Positions 7,416 through 14,960 of a stretch of 64,000 nt of DNA are shown here, piece by piece. The DNA is from CAZKJL01 sp964553135 (GTDB lineage Bacteria; Patescibacteriota; Gracilibacteria; Peribacterales; Peribacteraceae), in assembly GCA_964553135.1 (NCBI GenBank), contig CAZKJL010000001.1, positions 620,001-684,000 on the forward strand, given 5' to 3'. Positions within the stretch are counted from its first letter, which is position 1. The number at the start of each line of letters is the position of its first letter. The position numbers and the translations under genes were made by a program. Under the pieces are notes generated by a model that worked only from the letters and a program-made list of their open reading frames with translations, was not told the DNA's origin and made no database searches.

Positions 7416-8192
7416 GTGAAGATCGCGTCGCTGTCTCCGGCGGTCACGGAAATTCTCTTCGGCATCGAGAGACAGAAGGGGATCGTCTGCGTCGACCAGT
7501 TCAGCGACTTCCCGGAAGCTGCCAAAGCGATTCCGCGCCTCAAGGGACACCAGAACATCGACATCGAAGCGCTTCGCGCGCACGCACCCGATGTCGTCTT
7601 CACTTCAACCGTCGTGCAAGAAAAATTGGCGGCGCATCTCAAGGCCGAAGGATTCGCAGTGATTCACCAAGACCCGCGTTCCGTCGCAGAAATTTACGAA
7701 TCCATCCGCAGCATCGGAGTGCTCGTCGATGCCGTCCCTCGTGCCGAGGCGCTCATCGCATCCATGCAGCAGGGGTTCAACGACACCAAGCGCAAAGCAG
7801 GTTTACTGCCGCGCAAAGCCAAGATGTACGTGGAAGAGTGGCACAATCCGCCGATGGTCAGTGGGAATTGGGTTCCTGAGATCGTGAAGCTCGCTGGTGG
7901 AATTTCGTTGGATGTCGGGATTCAGACGAACGGCAAAAATCCTTTGAGTCGCGACGTGAGCTTGGCGGAAGTGATAGCCTTCGATCCGGACGTCATCGTG
8001 CTGAGCATTTGCGGTGCGGGTGCGGCCACGAACAAGGAACTCCTCACCGGTCGCGCGGGTTGGGCCGATCTCCGCGCCGTGCGCGACAACCATCTGTTCG
8101 TCATCGATGATTCGCTCCTCAATCGGCCGGGACCGCGACTGACCGAAGGGGCGAAGCGGCTCTTCGGGTGGGGGTTTCAGGTCATGCATTAG
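7416..8192 (+). CDS. BtuF-like periplasmic-binding-fold protein lacking a signal peptide
   Basis: The 258-residue protein matches the cobalamin/siderophore binding-protein fold (IASLSPAVTEILFGI, then IDIEALRAHAPDVVFTS, then a second lobe with AFDPDVIVLSICG). Such proteins normally feed an ABC importer from the outer face of the membrane. Here there is no signal peptide or lipobox and no permease or ATPase nearby. The GTG at 7416 is chosen because TACGAT (7404-7409) ends six bases upstream; the earlier in-frame TTG adds only a short polar tail. It may act inside the cell as a cofactor-binding protein. Ligand unknown. Confidence 0.75.
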   Translation: MKIASLSPAVTEILFGIERQKGIVCVDQFSDFPEAAKAIPRLKGHQNIDIEALRAHAPDVVFTSTVVQEKLAAHLKAEGFAVIHQDPRSVAEIYESIRSIGVLVDAVPRAEALIASMQQGFNDTKRKAGLLPRKAKMYVEEWHNPPMVSGNWVPEIVKLAGGISLDVGIQTNGKNPLSRDVSLAEVIAFDPDVIVLSICGAGAATNKELLTGRAGWADLRAVRDNHLFVIDDSLLNRPGPRLTEGAKRLFGWGFQVMH

Positions 8193-8268
8193 GAGTGCAA
8201 GGAATACAACGAATACAAGGATTACAACGATCTTTGTATTCTTTGCACTCTTTGAATTCCTTGTACTC
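8193..8268. repeat. palindromic 9-mer array, 38 bp + 38 bp
   Basis: The left arm is a run of 9-mers (GAGTGCAAG, GAATACAAC, GAATACAAG, GATTACAAC) and the right arm is an imperfect reverse complement built from the same 9-mers (GAGTACAAG, GAATTCAAA, GAGTGCAAA, GAATACAAA). The transcript would form a long hairpin ending in a short U-rich stretch, so it could terminate the upstream gene. Sequence differs from other arrays in the window but the architecture is the same. Confidence 0.85.
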
Positions 8269-8313
8269 TTTTCTCCGTTGTCACAATGAGCATCTTCCAG
8301 GCAAGATGGAGAC

Positions 8314-9237
8314 ATGTTTGACGTCCTTATCGTCGGTTTGGGATGCGCGGGTTACACCGCCGCCGTGTACTGCGCTCGCTACAAGCTCAAGACATTCTTG
8401 GTCGGTGCCGAAGCGGGAGGCATGGGCAATACCGCCGCGGAAGTGGGGAACTGGCCCGGTGAAATCGACATTCGCGGCCCGGACCTCATGGAGAAGTTCA
8501 AGAACCACGCGCTCAGCTTCGGCGATACGGTCACGTTCAAGATCTCGTACGTGAAAGACGTGCAGCCCGTGAGCGGAGGATTTGAGCTCACGATGGAAGG
8601 CGATGAAAAAGTGCGCGGCAAGACCATCATCTTCGCCACGGGTTCCAACAAGCGTCACCTGGGAGTCCCGGGCGAAACCGAATTCTCCGGCAAGGGTGTG
8701 ACGTACTGCGCCACGTGCGACGCGTTCTTCTACAAGAACAAGACCGTTGCCGTGCTCGGAGGAGGGGACAGCGCCGTGGAGGGAGCCGCCATCGCCGCAC
8801 AGGTCGCCGCCAAGGTCTACTTGGTGCACCGCCGCAGCGATTTCCGCGCCGAGCCGTTCTGGGTGGATAAGGTGAAAGAGAAAAAGAACGTGGAGTTCGT
8901 CCTTGAGCGCAACGTTACCCAGATTATCGGCGACAAGAAGGTGACGGGCATCAAGCTCGATAAACCGCACAACGGTCTCGACGTTCTCGCGACCGACGGC
9001 GTGTTCATCGAGATCGGTTCCACTCCTGCCACCGCCTTGCCGCTCAAGCTCGGTTGCACGCTCGATGACAAAGGCTTCCTCAAAGTCGACGAAGCGCAGC
9101 GCACGAGTGTCCCCGGCGTCTTCGGAGCGGGGGACCTCACGAGTGCGAGCAACCACTTCGCGCAGTTCACCACGGCTGCGGGCGAAGCCACGGTCGCCGC
9201 GAACGGTGCATTCAACTTCTTGCAGGCCGGACATTAG
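8314..9237 (+). CDS. trxB: thioredoxin reductase
   Basis: This 307-residue flavoprotein has the FAD-binding DVLIVGLGCAGYTAAVY at the N-terminus, the redox pair in CATCD (about residues 132-136), the NADPH-binding VLGGGDSAVEGA and the C-terminal FGAGDLTSASNHFAQFTTAAGEA. It reduces thioredoxin or a similar partner with NADPH in the cytoplasm. The usual first glycine motif GxGPAG appears as GLGCAG, and the MGNTAAEVGNWPG segment replaces the common GG(Q/M)L...EN(Y/F)PG. The -10 region is weak (CAAGAT at 8302-8307). The FAD/NADPH roles are family knowledge. Confidence 0.92.
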   Translation: MFDVLIVGLGCAGYTAAVYCARYKLKTFLVGAEAGGMGNTAAEVGNWPGEIDIRGPDLMEKFKNHALSFGDTVTFKISYVKDVQPVSGGFELTMEGDEKVRGKTIIFATGSNKRHLGVPGETEFSGKGVTYCATCDAFFYKNKTVAVLGGGDSAVEGAAIAAQVAAKVYLVHRRSDFRAEPFWVDKVKEKKNVEFVLERNVTQIIGDKKVTGIKLDKPHNGLDVLATDGVFIEIGSTPATALPLKLGCTLDDKGFLKVDEAQRTSVPGVFGAGDLTSASNHFAQFTTAAGEATVAANGAFNFLQAGH

Positions 9238-9269
9238 GTCGGCTGCGTCATCGGCGTTAAGCTGACGGC

Positions 9270-10163
9270 ATGTGGATTGTGCTGACGCTTCTCGGCGCGT
9301 TCTTGTGGGCCGTCATCAACGTGGGGAACTCGGTGCTCGTCGCCCAGTACCACAAGAGCCCTTTTTTTCTGCTCTGGGTACAAACCGCGTTCAGCATGAC
9401 TTTTTTGGCATGCATCGCACTCACGAACGACGTGTGGACGCCGTGGATGCCATGGATCGTCGGCTGTTCGCTTGTCGCGTACGGAGGAGATCTTCTCTTC
9501 TTCTGGATTCTGGATCGTCTCGACGTGTCGGTGACGAATGCGGCCTGGGCGATTCTTGCCATCTTCATGAGCATCGTCGGCTTTGTCTTTTTCAAGGAGT
9601 CTTGGACACTCCAGCAATTCTTCGGAGCGTCGCTCGTCATTCTGGGCGTTTTCATTCTGTCGTTCTTCTATCATCACAAGTCACTCCTCAAGACCATCGG
9701 TCTTTTGGCGCTCCTCGCCATCTTGTACGTCCCGGCGTACGGACTTCGCAAAGCGGCGCTTCTCGCGGGTGAGCCGATTTTGCCCATCGTCTTCTGGCTG
9801 ATCTTCGGTCGCGACATTCTGGCATTCATCACTCCATTCCTCATCCCGAACCAGCGCGCGATGCTCATCCGTACGCTTCCCCGTTCACCGGTGAGCTTCT
9901 ATGCCCTCAGTGCTCTCGTCATCAGCTGTTTCTATGCCGCCGAGTTCACGCTGTCGCACGCCTATGCCGCCGGACCCGTCTCGCTCATCTCGGTCATCGG
10001 CAACGCACAGCCTTTCTTCGTCATGATGATCGCAGCACCCATCGTTCGCTATGCTCCTGCCATGGCGCCCAAGGAACTCATAACCAAGCGCAGCACGAAG
10101 ATCAAAACGGCGTCCTTCTTGGTCGTTTTTATTGGCCTTGCACTGCTTTCGGCTTCCCAGTAA
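9270..10163 (+). CDS. EamA/DMT-family transporter
   Basis: The 297-residue protein has about ten hydrophobic helices in two repeats, with the EamA-like pattern FFWILDRLDVSVTNAAWAI followed by FKESWTLQQFFGASLVILGVF in the first half and a matching FTLSHAYAAGPVSLISVI in the second. DMT proteins export or exchange small metabolites across the inner membrane; the substrate is not predictable. The hexamer TAAGCT (9258-9263) ends six bases before the ATG. Confidence 0.85.
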   Translation: MWIVLTLLGAFLWAVINVGNSVLVAQYHKSPFFLLWVQTAFSMTFLACIALTNDVWTPWMPWIVGCSLVAYGGDLLFFWILDRLDVSVTNAAWAILAIFMSIVGFVFFKESWTLQQFFGASLVILGVFILSFFYHHKSLLKTIGLLALLAILYVPAYGLRKAALLAGEPILPIVFWLIFGRDILAFITPFLIPNQRAMLIRTLPRSPVSFYALSALVISCFYAAEFTLSHAYAAGPVSLISVIGNAQPFFVMMIAAPIVRYAPAMAPKELITKRSTKIKTASFLVVFIGLALLSASQ

Positions 10164-10175
10164 AGTATCGCGGCT

Positions 10176-10352
10176 ATGCCAAGAGGTAAGGCCACCGTCT
10201 ACGCCGGCTACTGTAAGGAGTGCAACGCTCGCATCTGCAGCGTGCGCATCCTCAAGTCCAAGAAGGCTGACTTCCGCAAATTCACGAAGTACTGTCCCAA
10301 CGAGCGCGCTCGCATGGAGGTCAAAATCAAGGAAGAGAAGCACTCCAGCTAG
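10176..10352 (+). CDS. rpmG: 50S ribosomal protein bL33
   Basis: This 58-residue basic protein (MPRGKATVYAGYCKECNARI...) fits bL33: a first CxxC pair (CKEC), a Lys-rich middle and KYCP followed by a charged tail. The second pair is degraded: after YCP the family normally has RCRKHT, here NERARM, so one zinc ligand is lost. bL33 sits at the 50S E site. The gene is short and is followed at once by a terminator. TAAAGT (10161-10166) ends nine bases before the ATG. Confidence 0.78.
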   Translation: MPRGKATVYAGYCKECNARICSVRILKSKKADFRKFTKYCPNERARMEVKIKEEKHSS

Positions 10353-10356
10353 TCTG

Positions 10357-10376
10357 AGCCGCAGAGTCGGCTTTTT
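10357..10376 (+). terminator. intrinsic terminator after rpmG
   Basis: AGCCG and CGGCT form a 5-bp stem with a six-base loop, followed by TTTT. Confidence 0.7.
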
Positions 10377-10415
10377 CGATATGCGCCGCAAAACAGTTCG
10401 GCTAGAGTTTGTCGT

Positions 10416-10925
10416 ATGAAGAAGTACCGCCTGGCCGTATCGGTATTGGTACTGAAACCCTCCGCCGTCTGCGCCCCCGACGGCTGCACGGTTCTTTGGA
10501 GCATCCTTTTGGTGCATAAGCCTCGCAAGCGCGACAGTTGGCAGCTGCCGCAGGGAGGCGTGGAAGAAGGGGAGACGCCGGAAGTCGCCGCACTTCGTGA
10601 ATTGCAGGAGGAAACCGGGCTCGTGCTCGGCGCGGTGAATCATTCCAGCCACTGCGTGTATTCGTACGATTTTCCGCCCGAGTTCGTGCAGCGTCACAAT
10701 CCGGTGAATGCGGGGCAAAAACTGTGCTTCGTCGTGGCCGAGGCGCCCAAAGACGCCAAGGTGAAGCCCGACGGCAAGGAGATCGACAACCACGCGTGGG
10801 TGCTCCTGGAGCAAGTGCCGCAGTACATTCACCGCGCGCCGTACCTCAAGGTCATCGAAGAGGTCTACGCCGAGTATCTCAAGATACGCGGAAACAGCGC
10901 TGCGGAGGGCAAACAATCGATGTAA
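10416..10925 (+). CDS. Nudix hydrolase (RppH-like)
   Basis: The 169-residue protein has a complete Nudix box in residues 47-69 (G-x5-E-x7-REL-QEE-TGL), preceded by WQLPQGG as in RppH/Ap4A hydrolases. It also keeps YDFPPEF and a GQKLCFVVAE strand. Such enzymes cleave pyrophosphate from capped RNA 5' ends or dinucleoside polyphosphates in a metal-dependent reaction. RppH would be notable here because leaderless mRNAs begin at the start codon. TAGAGT (10403-10408) ends seven bases before the ATG. Substrate inferred only. Confidence 0.85.
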   Translation: MKKYRLAVSVLVLKPSAVCAPDGCTVLWSILLVHKPRKRDSWQLPQGGVEEGETPEVAALRELQEETGLVLGAVNHSSHCVYSYDFPPEFVQRHNPVNAGQKLCFVVAEAPKDAKVKPDGKEIDNHAWVLLEQVPQYIHRAPYLKVIEEVYAEYLKIRGNSAAEGKQSM

Positions 10926-10935
10926 GCTTGGCGCC

Positions 10936-12024
10936 GTGCGCCTCAACTCACTCAAGCTTCGGGACTTCCGCTCGTACGATGCGCTGCAGCTCTCGTTCGG
11001 TGAGGAGCCCAGACAGATGTTCGTGGGCGACAACGGCAGCGGCAAAACCAACATCGTCGAGGCAGTCTCACTTTTGTCGCAGGGCAGGTCGTGTTTGCGC
11101 GCCGAGCTCACGGACGTCCTCCGATGGAACACGGATTTCTTTCGCATCGATGCCGACATGACGACCGATGACGGTGTCGGCAAGCAGATCGCGTGCGTCT
11201 TCCAAGTATCGCCGAGGCGAGCGAGTGCGTTCTTCGTCCAAGACGTGCGCATGCCGCTGCTCCAGTTCATCGGAGTGCTGCCCACCATCATCTTTTTGCC
11301 GCAAGACTTGGATCTCTTTACGGGACCGCCTGCGGGACGCCGCGGCTTCCTCGATGCGCTTCTGTCGCAGCTGCAGCCGTCCTACGCGGCTTTGCGCTTG
11401 GAGTACGAGCGCGTGCTGAAGCAACGCAATGCGCTCCTCAAGCGCATCGTGGCGGGCGAAGCCAAGGAGTCGGAACTCGATCTGTGGGACGAACGTTTGT
11501 CGACCGGCGCCGCTCCCATCGTGAAACGTCGCACCGAGATTCTCTCCACCATCTCCGAATTGTTGCCCGCTGAACTCAAGGCGCTCAAAGAAAAACTCGG
11601 CACCGTCTCCGCCGTGTGGAGGGAGCACAGTCATCCGGAACTCACGGATCTCAGTGACCGCCTGAAGCACTTCCGACACCGCGATTTGCTCGTGCAATCC
11701 ACGACCTCGGGTCCGCATCGCGACGACTGGGCGCTCATGAGCGACGGTCGTTCCATCGCCGTCTTTGCGTCGCGCGGTCAGCAGCGTGCCATGCTCCTGG
11801 GGCTCCTCTTCGTCAGTGCGTCGCTGTTTCGTACGGTGCGCGGCGAAAGGCCCGTCATTCTCCTGGATGACGTTCTGTCCGAGCTCGATCAACATCACCA
11901 GGAAGCACTCGTCACGCACCTCAAAGATCACCAAGTTTTCATCACCTCCACACACGAGCTGGAGGCCGCCAAGGGCTCCATGGCGCTGTGGACCGTTCAG
12001 GAAGGACGCGTGGCAAAGCGCTGA
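10936..12024 (+). CDS. recF: DNA replication and repair protein RecF
   Basis: This 362-residue SMC-like ATPase has Walker A GDNGSGKTN (about residues 31-39), the signature region TSGPHRDDW, and Walker B VILLDDVLSELD (about 309-320). RecF helps load RecA at gaps. The GTG at 10936 is preferred because TAAGCT (10923-10928) ends seven bases upstream. It is not beside dnaA/dnaN here, unlike in many bacteria. Its 3' end overlaps ruvC tail to tail by 28 bases. Confidence 0.93.
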   Translation: MRLNSLKLRDFRSYDALQLSFGEEPRQMFVGDNGSGKTNIVEAVSLLSQGRSCLRAELTDVLRWNTDFFRIDADMTTDDGVGKQIACVFQVSPRRASAFFVQDVRMPLLQFIGVLPTIIFLPQDLDLFTGPPAGRRGFLDALLSQLQPSYAALRLEYERVLKQRNALLKRIVAGEAKESELDLWDERLSTGAAPIVKRRTEILSTISELLPAELKALKEKLGTVSAVWREHSHPELTDLSDRLKHFRHRDLLVQSTTSGPHRDDWALMSDGRSIAVFASRGQQRAMLLGLLFVSASLFRTVRGERPVILLDDVLSELDQHHQEALVTHLKDHQVFITSTHELEAAKGSMALWTVQEGRVAKR

Positions 12025-12500
12025 ATCTTTGCCGAGTTGTACGCACCGTAGAGTGCCAAGGCCAGTGCGTCGGCCGCGTCGGCGGGGGTCGGCGGTTCAT
12101 CGAGTTTCAGAATCCGTTGCACCATGCTCTGCATCTGTTTTTTATCGGCGGCTCCGTCGCCGGTGATGGCAGTCTTGAGTTGCAGCGGCGTCACATCGAT
12201 GACCTCGATGCCGCGTTTCTTGAGCGTGACCACGACGACGCCGCGAGCTTGCGACGTATCCATCGCCGAACGTTTGTTCGTGGCGAAAAACAGCTCCTCC
12301 ACCACGGCGAGGTCGGGCTTGGCTTCATCCAAAAATTCCTCCAGGTCGGTCTGGAGTTCCAGGAGCCTGTCACTGAGCGGCAGAGCCGGATCGGTTTTGA
12401 TGGTGAGCCAGTCGATGGCTTCGGTGGCACCGCCTCGTGCCGCTTCGATGAGGCCCAGCCCCGCGGTACTCAAGCCGGGGTCCACTCCCAAGATGCGCAT
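11997..12500 (-). CDS. ruvC: crossover junction endodeoxyribonuclease RuvC
   Basis: The 167-residue protein begins MRILGVDPGLSTAG (catalytic Asp7), continues with DLAVVEELFF (Glu68) and ends with DAADALALAL carrying the last two acidic residues. RuvC resolves Holliday junctions as a dimer. The start at 12500 is chosen over in-frame upstream ATGs because it gives the canonical N-terminus, and TACTAT (minus strand, 12507-12512) ends six bases upstream. The neighbour recF is also a recombination gene, but transcribed convergently. Confidence 0.93.
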   Translation of the reverse strand: MRILGVDPGLSTAGLGLIEAARGGATEAIDWLTIKTDPALPLSDRLLELQTDLEEFLDEAKPDLAVVEELFFATNKRSAMDTSQARGVVVVTLKKRGIEVIDVTPLQLKTAITGDGAADKKQMQSMVQRILKLDEPPTPADAADALALALYGAYNSAKIQRFATRPS

Positions 12501-12555
12501 GAGGGCATAGTACATCAGCTTCCATGGCTTGGAGTTGGCTAGAGTCTTCCAAAAA

Positions 12556-12636
12556 GAAACCAAAGAAACCTACGAATCCAAAGAATCCAAGGATATTTCG
12601 TTGGTTTCCTTGGTTTCTTTGGATTCCTTGGTTGCC
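12556..12636. repeat. palindromic 9-mer array
   Basis: Left arm 9-mers GAAACCAAA, GAAACCTAC, GAATCCAAA and GAATCCAAG; the right arm (12602-12636) reads as the reverse complement of GAATCCAAA and GAAACCAAG type units. Same architecture as 8193-8268 with a different unit sequence. It lies between two divergently transcribed genes (ruvC and the gene at 12709), so it is not a simple shared 3' terminator. Confidence 0.85.
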
Positions 12637-12669
12637 TTTCTACGGTCTCGGAATACAGCATCCTGCATA

Positions 12670-12698
12670 TTGTTATTTTGGCTTACTTCTGCTATAAT
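12670..12698 (+). promoter_or_regulatory. sigma70-type promoter
   Basis: TTGTTA (12670-12675), a 17-bp spacer and a perfect TATAAT (12693-12698). The start codon at 12709 is ten bases further, giving a very short or absent leader. Confidence 0.8.
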
Positions 12699-12708
12699 AC
12701 TAAGATTC

Positions 12709-14055
12709 ATGCACAAAAAAACACACCGACATTTCGTGGCGATTCCGACCGCTCTCGCAGCCCTCGCCGCGGTGGCCGCACTCAACGCGCATCTCTCGGT
12801 GAACGCCGAACTTTTTTCGCACGGTACGGACATCGAAGTGAGTTCGCACGACAAGGCGCTGCCCTTCGAGGCCGGTGCTTCGACGCAGGGAGTGTTGCAG
12901 CCGCAGTCCGTCGTTCACATCGCGAAGAAAGGCGATGAAGTCGAGCTTGTGTCGGGCGAAGCCGTCATTCGTTCCTCGGGTCAGCTCACGGTGCACCTCG
13001 GCTCGCTCACCGTTCGCTCGGTGGCGAATGCCGTCGCCGTTCTCCGGGATGCGTCTTCGGCCACGGTCGTTCCGCTCGTCGCACCCGTTCTGGTACGCCG
13101 CGGCGACCTCAGCGCGATGATCGCGCCGGGCCAGCAACTCATCGTGACGGGGGACGGAACTTCACTCACGCCCGTTTCCTTCGATTGGTTCTCCGTCAGA
13201 TTCGGCGTCGCACGCGGGCTCATTGCCAAGGCGGATCCGTCATCGTTTTTGAGCGAAATTTCCGCAGGAACCATTTCCGGCGATGATCTTATGGGACTCT
13301 TCGAAGCGGCATCGTCGCTCGATACGTCGGGTGAACTCTCCCGCATGATCACGGCACGATTGCTGACCGAAGGCGCCACGTTGTCGCCCGAAGCGGCGCA
13401 GGCGCTCGTGTCATCGGACCGATTGGATTCCGATCTCCAACACGACATGGTGGAGGCACTCCCCGCAGCGGTCCGCACGCTTCGTAAGCCCGTCGCCGAC
13501 GCGGTCATGCAGGCATGGACCGAAGCCGCCGTTCGCACGACCATTTCCGAGACGGGTGCGATGCTCCGGCTCGTGCACGGCAACGCACGTCTTCCGTCCG
13601 ATATGGAAAACGGCGGTTACCCCAAGCAAGCCCGCCTGTGGCGCGAGTCGCTTTTGCGCGTCACGGACGTTCTTCGCACGGTTCTGTTGCCTGAGGAGGC
13701 CGTACTCCTGGACCGAGACATTGCGATTCTCACCCATGGACCGGAAGACCAAACCGAGAGTATCGAGACCGTTCCGCAGATTCCCGAGTCCGAGAGAAAA
13801 TCCGCCGATGAACTTGTTCTTCTGACGCGCAGGGCGCTCCTGGACCACGGGGTTCTCATGGGTTCAGCCACAGAACTCACTCCCGATACCGATCGTCAGG
13901 TCGTCGATGTCGCGGGTGTACTCATCGCCGAAGGAACGCAGGACGTACCGTACGAATTTTCGTACGATCCCACACGCGAGCGGGTCTCGGGGATCAAGCG
14001 TGACGGCAAGTCACTCCCCAACGCCGTACCTGCGGCGACGTTCTTCGGACAATAA
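12709..14055 (+). CDS. hypothetical secreted or membrane-anchored protein
   Basis: I do not recognise this 448-residue protein. It starts with a short basic stretch (MHKKTHRHF) and a hydrophobic segment (about residues 10-30) with a plausible signal or anchor. The next 100 residues (VLQPQSVVHIAKKGDEVELVSG and following) look like a beta-rich FecR-like domain rich in Val and Ser. The C-terminal two thirds is mostly helical and acidic and ends in a small beta segment. FecR-like domains often occur outside the membrane. It has its own strong promoter and is followed by a terminator, so it is probably monocistronic. Confidence 0.75.
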   Translation: MHKKTHRHFVAIPTALAALAAVAALNAHLSVNAELFSHGTDIEVSSHDKALPFEAGASTQGVLQPQSVVHIAKKGDEVELVSGEAVIRSSGQLTVHLGSLTVRSVANAVAVLRDASSATVVPLVAPVLVRRGDLSAMIAPGQQLIVTGDGTSLTPVSFDWFSVRFGVARGLIAKADPSSFLSEISAGTISGDDLMGLFEAASSLDTSGELSRMITARLLTEGATLSPEAAQALVSSDRLDSDLQHDMVEALPAAVRTLRKPVADAVMQAWTEAAVRTTISETGAMLRLVHGNARLPSDMENGGYPKQARLWRESLLRVTDVLRTVLLPEEAVLLDRDIAILTHGPEDQTESIETVPQIPESERKSADELVLLTRRALLDHGVLMGSATELTPDTDRQVVDVAGVLIAEGTQDVPYEFSYDPTRERVSGIKRDGKSLPNAVPAATFFGQ

Positions 14056-14059
14056 AAAA

Positions 14060-14085
14060 CCCCGGACATGCCGGGGCTTTCTCTC
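14060..14085. terminator. intrinsic terminator between convergent genes
   Basis: CCCCGG and CCGGGG form a 6-bp stem with loop ACATG, preceded by A-rich and followed by T-rich sequence, so it can serve both converging genes. Confidence 0.8.
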
Positions 14086-14109
14086 CGTGCGGAGATGTCA
14101 GTTCGTGAA

Positions 14110-14346
14110 TTAGGCATGGTTGCCCGAGCTGCAGCCCTTGCTGCACATCACGATTTTGTACACGCCGGCCAAACCGACGAGTACGTAGACCACTGCTTCG
14201 ACTTTCATCCAGGAGCCGAGGAGCATGTGAACGACGTTCCAGTCTGCACCACCGGCGAGCCAGCCAAGACCGACGAGACCCCAGTTCAGGGCACCGATCG
14301 TGACAAGGATGCATACCAGCATCGAGACGGGAGACTTGTTACACAT
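14110..14346 (-). CDS. DUF378-family membrane protein
   Basis: The 78-residue protein has two hydrophobic helices (VCILVTIGALNWGLVGLGW and VEAVVYVLVGLAGVYKIV) with the INWGL / LVGLAG pattern of DUF378 (YuzA-like) proteins. The role of that family is unknown. A cysteine-containing tail (CSKGCSSGNHA) follows. Unlike most genes here it has a leader of about 30 bases: TTGCAG-17-TATAAC lies on the minus strand near 14382-14410. Confidence 0.8.
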   Translation of the reverse strand: MCNKSPVSMLVCILVTIGALNWGLVGLGWLAGGADWNVVHMLLGSWMKVEAVVYVLVGLAGVYKIVMCSKGCSSGNHA

Positions 14347-14452
14347 AAGAGGTAGAGAGGAAGAAATTAAGCATCATTGTTATAGAATTCACACTCTTAA
14401 TCTGCAAGTTTTTCCCTTGTACAAGCGCGATTATCTATGTCGAAATCATTTT

Positions 14453-14472
14453 TTGAACACAATTGTTGAACA
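14453..14472. promoter_or_regulatory. direct repeat of TTGAACA
   Basis: Two exact TTGAACA copies (14453-14459 and 14466-14472), 13 bp apart, lie about 40 bp upstream of the promoter of the DUF378 gene. A dyad of the same heptamer occurs at 54589-54611. Confidence 0.4.
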
Positions 14473-14614
14473 CGCTGGAAATTCAATGATTCCATCGGAA
14501 GTCGGAGCACTAAAGATGAATTGAGAAATACGGGTTTGAACTGTAGAATTCCACGGCTTCTCAATAAAAATCGGAGGCGCCACCACTGTTCATAACCATC
14601 ATCACGATATTTTA

Positions 14615-14710
14615 GGGCGACTAGCTCAGCTGGCCTAGCTCCGCGAAGCGGAGCGTGATCAAAAGGGGATCGCTCGATATCAACCGTTCGTTACAACACC
14701 GTACTACTCC
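14615..14710 (+). other. tRNA-like element A, upstream of tRNA-Ile
   Basis: Bases 14615-14633 repeat exactly the first 19 bases of tRNA-Ile (which starts 96 bp later). Then follow CCTA, a perfect 7-bp hairpin GCTCCGC-GAA-GCGGAGC (14638-14654), an A-rich stretch and TCGCTC (14670-14675), which pairs with the first six bases GGGCGA. The closed structure is 61 nt. No anticodon or T arm is present, so it is not a tRNA. Elements B and C share the plan. Confidence 0.7.
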
Positions 14711-14787
14711 GGGCGACTAGCTCAGCTGGTTAGAGCGCGACACTGATAATGTCGAGGTCGGCAGTTCAAGTCTGCCGTCGCCCACCA
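14711..14787 (+). tRNA. tRNA-Ile (anticodon GAT)
   Basis: Acceptor GGGCGAC/GTCGCCC, D-arm GCTC-GAGC, anticodon stem CGACA/TGTCG with loop CTGATAA (GAT), T-arm GGCAG-TTCAAGT-CTGCC and an encoded CCA; 77 nt. Confidence 0.97.
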
Positions 14788-14863
14788 TTCGACTCGGCCC
14801 TACGGGCCTCGCTCATGGTCCTCGCGCTTCGGCGCTCGGGCCTATTTGACGAGTCGAATGACC
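14785..14863 (+). repeat. dispersed palindromic element, copy 1
   Basis: Starts in the tRNA CCA and runs ATTCGACTCG ... CGAGTCGAAT, enclosing GGCCCTACGGGCC and GCGCTTCGGCGC hairpins. A near-identical copy lies in inverted orientation at 47347-47428, again downstream of a tRNA. Confidence 0.85.
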
Positions 14864-14912
14864 CCGAGCTTTTCGAGGGCCCAAGCTCTATTTCCGGCTG
14901 GTTTGGCATATA

Positions 14913-14937
14913 TTGACAAAATAGACTTTCCTGTCAA
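14913..14937. promoter_or_regulatory. TTGACA/TGTCAA dyad upstream of the YdjC gene
   Basis: TTGACA (14913-14918) and its reverse complement TGTCAA (14932-14937) are 13 bp apart. The left half could be a -35 box and the pair an operator; a good -10 box is not obvious. Confidence 0.4.
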
Positions 14938-14960
14938 AATATCTCCACTTTTTTCAGAAG

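Noticed and set aside
14300..14524. 74-codon ORF behind the DUF378 gene
   Set aside because: It overlaps the promoter of that gene on the other strand, has no family likeness and no promoter of its own.
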